The notes under the pieces are model-generated. The model made no database searches. It was not told the origin of the DNA and worked only from the letters and a program-made list of their open reading frames with translations. Shown piece after piece: positions 25,562 through 32,679 of a stretch of DNA of 64,000 nucleotides. Position 1 is the stretch's first letter. Every line of letters starts with the position of its first letter. The position numbers and the translations under genes are program-made. The DNA is from Hallerella porci (lineage in GTDB: Bacteria > Fibrobacterota > Fibrobacteria > Fibrobacterales > Fibrobacteraceae): NCBI RefSeq assembly GCF_003148885.1, contig NZ_QGHD01000006.1:1-64000 (forward strand), in the 5' to 3' direction.

Positions 25562-25635
25562 TCGGGGTAGCCAGATTCGAACTGACGACATTCTGCTCCC
25601 AAAGCAGACGCTCTACCAGACTGAGCTACACCCCG
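25562..25635 (-). tRNA. tRNA-Pro (anticodon TGG)
   Basis: The cloverleaf is complete: acceptor CGGGGTG with TACCCCG, D-arm with AGCTCAG and GGTAGAGC, anticodon stem TCTGC/GCAGA with loop TTTGGGA (anticodon TGG, reads CCA and other proline codons), and T-arm with GTTCGAAT. The 5' CGGGG and the A discriminator fit proline tRNA. The 3' CCA is not encoded. Confidence 0.93.
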
Positions 25636-25787
25636 TAGCCGAACCAAATATAGTAAAAAGGAAGAAAATAAGGAAAAATTCTTTGCAATTTTTCATTTCT
25701 AAGCCACCGCGAGAATGAACAAAGTCGTCATAATTTTCCTTTTTCATTCTTCATTCCTAACATCTCATTAAATTGTATATTTTGCCT

Positions 25788-26339
25788 ATGAACGAAGAAC
25801 GCAGAAAACTTCGCGATGAAGTTTATACGCAGATGATGATGGCGCAAGCGCGCCTTTCAAAAGATTTGAATACGCAGATGGGCGCAGTCCTCGTTTCGGG
25901 CGATGGACGCGTGCTCAGTACCGGTTACAATGGAGCGCCAGCGGGCTTTGACGATGCGACGATTCCTTATACCCGCGAAAAGCAAAAACTCGCTTACGAT
26001 TTATTCGACGCAGACACGGGCGAACTCATTTCGCACCATGAATTTGAAGCGAATAAATATCCGTTTATGGTGCACGCCGAAATCAATGCGCTGCATTATG
26101 CCCGCGGGAAAGTGCCACCCAATTCGAAACTTTACGTCATCGGTTTTCCGTGTGAACGCTGCGCTTTGGAAATTGCGCTTTCGGGAGTTGCCGAAGTCTT
26201 TGTGACGAAGGATGATTACGATCCGAATTCAACATTGAACAATAGCCGCGACACCGCTTATTATATGTTTGCGCAAGCGGGAATTTTGGTGACGATTTGC
26301 GGAAAGCGGCTGCGCCCAGTAATTTCAAAAGTCAACTAG
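25788..26339 (+). CDS. Deoxycytidylate (dCMP) deaminase family protein
   Basis: A 183-residue zinc-dependent deaminase that would turn dCMP into dUMP for thymidylate synthesis. The zinc and proton-shuttle motif is HAEINAL (about residue 87) and the second zinc ligand pair is PCERC (about 112). TGYNGAPAGF near residue 47 is typical of the dCMP deaminase/ComEB group. There is an extra loop (TIPYTREKQKLAYDLFD) before the HAE motif. A TATATT -10 ends only six bases before the ATG and no ribosome site is visible, so the transcript may be leaderless. TTG 25773 is a less likely start. Confidence 0.85.
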   Translation: MNEERRKLRDEVYTQMMMAQARLSKDLNTQMGAVLVSGDGRVLSTGYNGAPAGFDDATIPYTREKQKLAYDLFDADTGELISHHEFEANKYPFMVHAEINALHYARGKVPPNSKLYVIGFPCERCALEIALSGVAEVFVTKDDYDPNSTLNNSRDTAYYMFAQAGILVTICGKRLRPVISKVN

Positions 26340-26370
26340 CAGTCGCTGTTAACATTTTAAAAACAAAAAA

Positions 26371-26396
26371 GGTCCGCTGTGCTGCGGACCCTTTTC
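26371..26396. terminator. Bidirectional terminator
   Basis: GGTCCGC (26371-26377) pairs with GCGGACC (26384-26390); A run on the left and T-rich on the right, so it serves the deaminase gene and the converging small gene. Confidence 0.8.
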
Positions 26397-26409
26397 TTTA
26401 CCGAGAAAG

Positions 26410-26688
26410 TTACTTGCCGAACTTTTCGCTTGCGCGTTGAACCGCAGGATCAGACTGAGCGGCCTTAATCTTGCGCTTGATGTCTTCTTCAATGCCGCGT
26501 TTGAGTTTGTTTGCGAGTGCGTCGCCGAAACGATCTGCGAGAGAGTCCGAGAACGGAGCTACTTTCTTTGGAGCTTGGCGGAATTTGTTGTTTCCACCGG
26601 CACGGCGAGGCTTTCTGGCGGGTTTCTTGGATTCGGCTGCGGGAGCGTTCTTCTTTTCAGTGGTTTCTTTTTGTTCGTTTTCTGCCAT
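26410..26688 (-). CDS. Small Lys/Ala-rich basic protein, unknown
   Basis: A 92-residue protein. Residues 1-35 are low-complexity and strongly charged (MAENEQKETTEKK, then KKPARKPRRAGG); residues 45-92 look helical (LADRFGDALANKLKRGIEEDIKRKIKAA). I recognise no family. The basic Lys/Pro/Arg stretch recalls nucleic-acid-binding tails, such as small histone-like proteins, but that is only an impression. GAGG eight bases ahead of the ATG fixes the start; the longer open frame to 26880 crosses the ribosome site. It is a single gene with its own terminator. Confidence 0.7.
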   Translation of the reverse strand: MAENEQKETTEKKNAPAAESKKPARKPRRAGGNNKFRQAPKKVAPFSDSLADRFGDALANKLKRGIEEDIKRKIKAAQSDPAVQRASEKFGK

Positions 26689-26801
26689 AATTGTACCTCG
26701 GAAGATGAATGTTATAAATTTCCGCGACAAATTTAGAAAATTAGGCGGAAATCGGAGGAATGCTCGAGGTAAAATATAGGCGGCGACTGCGTCGCTTTCG
26801 G

Positions 26802-28046
26802 TTAAAAGCCGACGCTTGCTTGCACCATATAGACGCGGCTTTCGTCTTGACCGGTATAATAACCGCGTTCTTCGCCCCAAGTCGCAAATTCGACTTCGAT
26901 AAAGCGGAGCGCTTCGACAGCGACACCTGCCGATGGATAACCGCCGCGGAAACCTCCCGAAAGGCGAAGCTTTAAAAGGCGTAAATTATCGTTGTAACCG
27001 GGGAAGGCGAGAAGCACTTGCTCAATTTCCATGCCGAAATTCACATGGCTGAGAGTTTTGTAATTGCGGGAGTGGGCGATGGCATTTTCATAGTCGATTG
27101 CGAAATTGACTTTGCGTGAGAATGCCGAATTGCGATTTAAGTAACGCGGACTATACGCCATACCGAGTGTTAAATTCGGCATAATGCGTTCGTCGGCGAG
27201 TTCGGTAAAGAAAATGTTATTGCAAGAAGCGCCGAGACGAATTTCGCGGGTAGCTTGATAGAGCATTCCGACATCCATACCGATTCCGAGTTCGCTAAAT
27301 TCTGCGACGTCTGCGGCATCTTTTAAGCGGTCTTCCAAAGTATCTTTCATCGAATTGAAATTCGAAACATCGATGCGGACCATATCGACGCGTTGACGTT
27401 TCGCGACTTTTAATCCTGCGCCGACGGCAAAATTATCGGTAATTCCGTAAGCTCCGCCCATTTGAGCGACTGCGTCCACGTAGAATGTATCCACGCCGAA
27501 GTAAGGAATCACGATGCCACCGTCCACGTAAGGCGCGACATTTCCATCGACCCAAACCGCTGCGCCGAAATTGTGAAATGCGACTTCTAAATCGGCTTTC
27601 GCAATAATGTTTAACAGCATGTGATCGTATTTGTTGATGCGCTTCGTCATCTCGGGATGCTTCGCTAACGAATCGGCGAAGGCGCGTTCTGCGGACATCG
27701 AAGATTTTTTTGCATCGCGTTCCGCGTCATCGTACATGTCATCGAGATCGTCGATCAAATTGTAAATGCGGCGGGCTTCAAAGAAGGGACCTGCAAAGCC
27801 TGCGTTCAAACGCACATCGACGGAATTTGCTGGGTAGTATCCAGTCTCCGGAAATTTTTCGTAATTGCCGAGACGTCCCATTTGATTGAGACCTGCGTAG
27901 TTGTAATAAATCGCTTCTTTATCATCGACGATTGCGACGTGGGCGTTTCCCATAGCGAGTGCGCGGAGAGATTTATGCTTCGGGCCTTGAGCTGCAAAAC
28001 AACAAGCCGCACAGGCGAAAATCAAAAGATGAGATAATGCTTTCAT
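26802..28046 (-). CDS. PorV/TraF-like outer-membrane beta-barrel protein
   Basis: A 414-residue protein with a signal peptide (ends CCFAAQ at about residue 20) and barrel-type sequence to a final Phe. The N-terminal hallmark LRALAMGNAHVAIVDDKEAIYYNYAGL is shared by PorV, FadL-like and UPF0164/TraF-like barrels. A helical insert (about 80-135) interrupts the barrel. PorV-type proteins serve type IX secretion; whether this one does is open, though other genes here have type-IX-like tails. It lies 12 bases after the lipoprotein gene 28059-29288, so the two form a pair that may work together at the outer membrane. Confidence 0.8.
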   Translation of the reverse strand: MKALSHLLIFACAACCFAAQGPKHKSLRALAMGNAHVAIVDDKEAIYYNYAGLNQMGRLGNYEKFPETGYYPANSVDVRLNAGFAGPFFEARRIYNLIDDLDDMYDDAERDAKKSSMSAERAFADSLAKHPEMTKRINKYDHMLLNIIAKADLEVAFHNFGAAVWVDGNVAPYVDGGIVIPYFGVDTFYVDAVAQMGGAYGITDNFAVGAGLKVAKRQRVDMVRIDVSNFNSMKDTLEDRLKDAADVAEFSELGIGMDVGMLYQATREIRLGASCNNIFFTELADERIMPNLTLGMAYSPRYLNRNSAFSRKVNFAIDYENAIAHSRNYKTLSHVNFGMEIEQVLLAFPGYNDNLRLLKLRLSGGFRGGYPSAGVAVEALRFIEVEFATWGEERGYYTGQDESRVYMVQASVGF

Positions 28047-28058
28047 TTTTCCATTCCC

Positions 28059-29288
28059 CTAGCGGTTGCGAAACCAAGCTTTAAATTCTTTTTCGGTGTA
28101 ATTATTCCAGCAGCGTCCGATCAAACGCTGACGTTCTTTCAGCGGATATTTGATTTTCGTCGAATCCGTATCTTCCATGATGGCGCGGAGATTTGCTTGA
28201 TAAGTCGAATCATTACTTTTCTTCGGTTCAAAGTCAACGGCAAAAAGAAGTTTGTTCTTTTCGTTCAAATGCAATTCTAAACTGTCTTCTTTCACGCCAT
28301 TCAAATCGTGATCGAGAGAATCTCTGCCGATTCCAATCCAAGAAACCGTCGAATCCGGAGCGCGTTCTAGCGGTACCAGTCGCAGGTCTTCGTCGATTAA
28401 ACCATCGCCGTCGTTGTCGATGCCGTCGAGAATTTCTTCGTCTACGCAGCCATCGCCATCGTTATCGATGCCGTCGCCGACTTTGTAAAATCCAATCGTC
28501 GCTTTAGCGGTTTGCGAATTGGCTTCGGCGTCTGCACCGAGCAACTGTGAAATCGCGGAACCTTCGCCGTCGAACATTCCCGATTCTTCTAATGCATCCG
28601 AAACTTTCGGAAGCACATTGTCGAGGGTATTTGCTAAATCGCTTTGTAATTGAGAAAGGCTGTTGTTGAATTGATTTAAAACCGCGGTATCGTTTAACGC
28701 ATTTTCATACATCGATTCGACATCGATTGAAAGAGTCTTGTCGTCGTTCAAAGAAATTTTGACGCTCGATCCGACAGAATTGCGGAAACGCAAAATCGTA
28801 TAAGCGAATTCCAAAATGCCGTAGCTCACGGAGAAATTGGAATACGTCACCATGCGATCCGAAAGTTTGATTGCAGGATTTTTCTCGGTCAAGGAATCGC
28901 GGCGGACGAGTTCGCGGAGCGGGAAAAGGGCGAGGCTAATCGCATTAAAATATTCTTCGGCGACTTCTTCGTCCAAATTCATCAGCGGAATTTCATTTTC
29001 ATCGGAATTGATTTCGGCGACGATTCCCAGCGGATTTTTCACATTGGCATAAAGGCGCGCTTTGGCGAGTCCGAACCAAGCCTCGGAGCGCGTCGAGTCG
29101 GCGGCGAGTGCGCTTTCAAAAAAGTTCACAGCACTTTTGTATTCGGCATCGCGGAAACTTTTCTGCCCTTCGTAGATGAGCATCGAAGCGTCATCTTTAT
29201 CAACAGAAACATCATCGGATGGACTAAAAATATTGCAGCTCATGAGCGAGGCTACAAGCAGTCCGAAAAGCAAACGTGAAAATTTCAT
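28059..29288 (-). CDS. TPR lipoprotein with calcium-binding type-3 repeats
   Basis: A 409-residue lipoprotein: signal with lipobox LMSC, then tetratricopeptide-like helices (about 38-75: GQKSFRDAEYKSAVNFFESALAAD-type, read in pieces), a helical middle, and two copies of DGIDNDGDG-x-DE (about 275-305), the calcium-binding repeat found in thrombospondin type 3 and cellulosomal-type proteins. The rest is charged and unrecognised. It is cotranscribed with the PorV-like gene. A calcium-dependent surface role is inference. Confidence 0.78.
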   Translation of the reverse strand: MKFSRLLFGLLVASLMSCNIFSPSDDVSVDKDDASMLIYEGQKSFRDAEYKSAVNFFESALAADSTRSEAWFGLAKARLYANVKNPLGIVAEINSDENEIPLMNLDEEVAEEYFNAISLALFPLRELVRRDSLTEKNPAIKLSDRMVTYSNFSVSYGILEFAYTILRFRNSVGSSVKISLNDDKTLSIDVESMYENALNDTAVLNQFNNSLSQLQSDLANTLDNVLPKVSDALEESGMFDGEGSAISQLLGADAEANSQTAKATIGFYKVGDGIDNDGDGCVDEEILDGIDNDGDGLIDEDLRLVPLERAPDSTVSWIGIGRDSLDHDLNGVKEDSLELHLNEKNKLLFAVDFEPKKSNDSTYQANLRAIMEDTDSTKIKYPLKERQRLIGRCWNNYTEKEFKAWFRNR

Positions 29289-29395
29289 TCCAATTCTCCC
29301 AAAGTCCTAAGACTAGTCGAGTACTAAGTAAAAAATACTTTCATCTTTTGAAAAAATAAGAACAAAAAGAAAATTCACTTCATATATTTGGCATT

Positions 29396-30181
29396 GTGAA
29401 TGATAACTTGGAATATTTCCCATCGCCTGCGTATAAACACGCCGTTCTGCGGATGCGCGGACTTCTCCATGCCGAAAAATCGCGCTTAGAAAATATCGCG
29501 AAAGAAAAGTGTCGTGAACACGCCTTTGCCGAAGATAATTTCGAAGAGGAATTGCCGCAGATTCGAGAATTTAGCGTCGCTTATCACGCCGCATTTATGC
29601 GTTACCTCGCCGCTGTTTTACCGCAACATCCAAACGGAGTCCAGTGCAAAGCGGGCTGCGGAAATTGCTGTCATCATTTTCCGATGTCGGTAGAACCGTT
29701 CGAGTTGGTCGAATTTTACAGCGAAGTGCGCAAACGCTCCGATTTAATTTCGTATTTAGAAGAATGTCATTTTCGGACGCGGGAATATTATGCGCTGCTC
29801 AAAAAGGGCGAAGAACTCGGTGAAGAAGACCCCGAAGATTATGCGCTCATTCAATACTTCAACAAAAGTTTTGCGTGCCCGTTCATCTTAAAAAACGGAA
29901 GCTGCGGCATTTATCCCGAACGGCCTGTCACGTGTCGAATGTATTTCAGCGAAACGCCGGGAACTTTCTGCGTGCCCGAACATTTGCTCACGGAAAAGAA
30001 TAAAAGTTTCATCATTTATTTGCCCGATGACATTGAAGATTTAATCGCAGAAGTTTCCGCGCATTATCAAGAATTATCGCTTCCCGAAGGCCTTTACGAG
30101 GGCGTTCTCGCGATGAATGCTTTTGAGCAGGCATTCGCCAAAGCAGAAAATTCGGCACAGGAAAATCCTCATGTCGGATGA
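29396..30181 (+). CDS. YkgJ-family cysteine-cluster protein
   Basis: A 261-residue cytosolic protein with the CxxCxxCC zinc- or iron-chelating domain: CKAGCGNCCHH at about residues 83-93 and the later cysteines CPFILKNGSCGIYPERPVTCR. The role of the family is not established; rRNA or protein metallation have been suggested. The start is a GTG at 29396. TATATT at 29383-29388 ends seven bases before it and no ribosome site is present, so the message is probably leaderless. The 3' end overlaps the next gene by 11 bases. Confidence 0.83.
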   Translation: MNDNLEYFPSPAYKHAVLRMRGLLHAEKSRLENIAKEKCREHAFAEDNFEEELPQIREFSVAYHAAFMRYLAAVLPQHPNGVQCKAGCGNCCHHFPMSVEPFELVEFYSEVRKRSDLISYLEECHFRTREYYALLKKGEELGEEDPEDYALIQYFNKSFACPFILKNGSCGIYPERPVTCRMYFSETPGTFCVPEHLLTEKNKSFIIYLPDDIEDLIAEVSAHYQELSLPEGLYEGVLAMNAFEQAFAKAENSAQENPHVG

Positions 30182-30950
30182 ATTGCAAATCGATCTTTTC
30201 GGATTTACTCCCGAAATTCCCGAGCCCCTGCCAATCAATAATCGGACGTCAAAAGATGGCAGCGTGCATTTCATCTACGAAGAACGGCTGAAGAAAAGTA
30301 TCCGCTGTCGCAAAAAAAAGTTTGAAGAAATTTATGAACTCAAACTTCCGGGTTATATGCAAAGCGACGAATTTTTCCCGGTGCGCGAAATGGCTGCGCA
30401 GTGGACGCATTTGGCTTTTAAACGGAAAACCGCCGAAACAAAAGCGAAGTGTTCCGAATTGCTTTCGCGGATTTGGGCGGCGACAAATCAAATTTTATCG
30501 GATTTAAATCTCCCGGGAATTCGCTCGGTGCGGCTTCCGCCGATTCGCCCCATCGGAAAACATCACAATTTGGAAAAAGTTTTTCAAGCGGTGAACGAAA
30601 CTTATTTTCACGGCGAACTCAACGCGCGCATTACGTGGAGCGGGCGCGCAGGCGGGCTCAGCTTTCACACGATTCGCAAAGATCCGTTTACCGGCGAAGA
30701 AGTCAATTTGATAAGCATTAGCCGCGGCTATGATTTTGAAAATTGTCCGCTTTATGCGGTTGCGGGAGTCGTTTATCACGAATGTCTGCACATTGTGATT
30801 CCGCCCGAAGTCAAAAATGGTCGCCGCATTGTGCATGGGAAAAATTTTAGAACTTGCGAACGCCGCTACATTTACTACGAAGAATGGATGAAATGGCACA
30901 AAGAAGTGCTCCCGAAAAATGTGCGAAAATTATTAAACGATGAAAAATAA
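30171..30950 (+). CDS. SprT-like zinc metallopeptidase
   Basis: A 259-residue protein. The C-terminal part is SprT-like: FQAVNETYFHGELNARITW (about 142-160), the zinc motif HECLH (about 205-209) in VVYHECLHIV, and a further His downstream in IVHGKNF. The SprT fold in eukaryotic Spartan cuts DNA-protein crosslinks; bacterial members are little studied. The N-terminal 110 residues are Lys/Arg-rich and unrecognised. ATG 30171 lies inside the 3' end of the YkgJ gene, so the two are translationally linked. Confidence 0.8.
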   Translation: MSDELQIDLFGFTPEIPEPLPINNRTSKDGSVHFIYEERLKKSIRCRKKKFEEIYELKLPGYMQSDEFFPVREMAAQWTHLAFKRKTAETKAKCSELLSRIWAATNQILSDLNLPGIRSVRLPPIRPIGKHHNLEKVFQAVNETYFHGELNARITWSGRAGGLSFHTIRKDPFTGEEVNLISISRGYDFENCPLYAVAGVVYHECLHIVIPPEVKNGRRIVHGKNFRTCERRYIYYEEWMKWHKEVLPKNVRKLLNDEK

Positions 30951-30974
30951 AAGCGGACGATTGTCCGTTTTTTT
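30951..30974 (+). terminator. Terminator after the SprT-like gene
   Basis: CGGAC-GATT-GTCCG (30954-30967) followed by seven T. Confidence 0.8.
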
Positions 30975-30988
30975 GTGTGATTCCAATA

Positions 30989-31014
30989 AAAAAGACTCGG
31001 AAAATTCCGAGTCT
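30989..31014 (-). terminator. Terminator of tRNA-Ala
   Basis: AGACTCGG pairs with CCGAGTCT (30993-31014) and on the minus strand a run of T follows; it begins four bases after the tRNA. Confidence 0.75.
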
Positions 31015-31016
31015 TC

Positions 31017-31091
<75 letters not shown>

Positions 31092-31132
31092 ATAGATTTG
31101 CGGGTCAAATATATCTTTTCTTTGAATTTTTG

Positions 31133-31801
31133 TCAAGGTGTCCAGTCAATTTCTGCGATTCCTTTGCTTCGAAGGAAGGCGTTTGCCTGACTAAAGTGGC
31201 GGCAGCCGAAAAATCCGCGGTAAGCAGAAAGGGGACTCGGGTGCGGGGCTTCGAGAATGCAGTGGCCATGGTTCGGTGCGATAAGCGCTTTCTTGCGGAT
31301 GGCGAAGCTTCCCCAAAGGAGAAATACCAAGTTTTCTTTTGTTTCGGAAAGGCGTTGGATAATGGTATCGGTAAATTCTTGCCAGCCGATTTGAGAATGC
31401 GAAGCCGCTTGATGGGCGCGGACAGTTAAACTCGCATTGAGCAAGAGAACTCCTTCGCGGGCCCATTTTTCAAGGTTCCCGCTCTGCGGAATGGGGATGC
31501 CCAAGTCATCGTGAAGTTCTTTAAAAATGTTGACGAGAGAGGGTGGCGGCTGCACGCCGTCGGCGACAGAAAAACAAAGACCGTTGGCTTGACCGGGATT
31601 GTGGTAAGGATCTTGCCCGATGATGACCGCTTTAACTTTGTCCACGGGGCATTCGTCGAGAGCTGCAAAAATTTTTGAACCCGGCGGATAGATGGTAAAT
31701 TTCTTTTTTTCTTCGAGAAGGACTTCTTTGAGATGCAAAAAATAAGGCATTTCAAATTGGTCTTTGAGCATTTCAAGCCAAGAAGGATCGAGTTTAATCA
31801 T
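31133..31801 (-). CDS. ung: Uracil-DNA glycosylase
   Basis: A 222-residue family 1 uracil-DNA glycosylase that removes uracil from DNA. The water-activating motif GQDPYHNPGQANGLCFSV (about 61-78) and the minor-groove loop HPSPLSAYRGFFG (about 186-198) are intact. Start ATG at 31801. No partner in an operon is visible; the converging tRNA lies downstream. Confidence 0.97.
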   Translation of the reverse strand: MIKLDPSWLEMLKDQFEMPYFLHLKEVLLEEKKKFTIYPPGSKIFAALDECPVDKVKAVIIGQDPYHNPGQANGLCFSVADGVQPPPSLVNIFKELHDDLGIPIPQSGNLEKWAREGVLLLNASLTVRAHQAASHSQIGWQEFTDTIIQRLSETKENLVFLLWGSFAIRKKALIAPNHGHCILEAPHPSPLSAYRGFFGCRHFSQANAFLRSKGIAEIDWTP

Positions 31802-31869
31802 GAAAAAAATTTAGAAAATTAGGAATGAGAATTAAATGGCGCGCCGTAGGCGCGCGGGGGACTCAATCC

Positions 31870-32559
31870 CTAATCCCTTACGCAACGAACTGATAGATAT
31901 CCCACACGGTCATCTGCAAACACAGCATGTAAATTCTGTGTTTGAAATTCAACTGCATACCATGTATAGTCAGCCGGAGTGCTAGTCCAAAGCAAAGCAA
32001 TGAAACCATCACGTTTTTTCCCACCGTCACCATTTCCAAGTACACCATTAACCGGAATTGGTTTTACTGCAAAGCCGCACTCATCAGTTCCATTGGATTG
32101 CCAACCTGGATTCAGAGGAACCCAACCTTCCGTAGCTTTTAAATGGTATCCCGCATTCTCAATGCCACCCACACTTGCTAAAAGAACTTGCCATTCTTCG
32201 GCACTTGGCAAATGCCAGCCGGTTGGACAAGCTGTTTGGGCAGTTACTGTTGTATAGATACGACCTTTTTCTATAGTGCAGAGAGTGTCTGCACAGGGGG
32301 ACATTCCATCATCAAAATTTAAATTTTGAGCTATCCAGACTTGATTTCCTATCGTTGTGTATTTGTACACTTGTCCATCGCGCGCGTCTGTAAAAGTGCC
32401 GCGGTTAGGTTCGCCGTAGGCGTTTGTGCCTTCAGTCGGACAGACTTCAGCTGCGTCAAAGGAATTGCCATCGGCAGAGGAGCTGTTATCCGAGCAGGAT
32501 GTAAATATGGAGGCAAAGAATGCCACTGAAAGAATTGTTAAAAGTTTGATTGATTTCAT
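31870..32559 (-). CDS. FISUMP-domain lipoprotein
   Basis: A 229-residue lipoprotein: signal with lipobox FTSC (Cys about 22), a short Ser/Asn linker, then the Fibrobacter major paralogous domain. Its hallmarks are GTFTDARDGQVYKYTTIGNQVW, CPTGWHLPSAEEW and the end SVRCVRD. The function of the domain is not known; it is abundant at the Fibrobacter surface. It is a close paralogue, in inverted orientation, of 44251-45009, and the two flank the giant gene. No clear ribosome site is visible. Confidence 0.9.
   Translation of the reverse strand: MKSIKLLTILSVAFFASIFTSCSDNSSSADGNSFDAAEVCPTEGTNAYGEPNRGTFTDARDGQVYKYTTIGNQVWIAQNLNFDDGMSPCADTLCTIEKGRIYTTVTAQTACPTGWHLPSAEEWQVLLASVGGIENAGYHLKATEGWVPLNPGWQSNGTDECGFAVKPIPVNGVLGNGDGGKKRDGFIALLWTSTPADYTWYAVEFQTQNLHAVFADDRVGYLSVRCVRD
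32331..32424 (-). repeat. Inverted repeat arm 1 (FISUMP paralogues)
   Basis: On the minus strand this segment matches 44386-44479 at most positions, including the codons for GEPNRGTFTDARDGQVYKY. The arms are about 12 kb apart and face each other. Confidence 0.6.
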
Positions 32560-32679
32560 ATTGCGGTCTGGATTTGATTGTAAAATGTTTTTTTTTTGAA
32601 AAAAAATAATAGAAAATATCTTGCGTTTTTGAATAATTTTCTTATCTTTTTTTTATTATTTTTACAATTTGAGTTTAAA

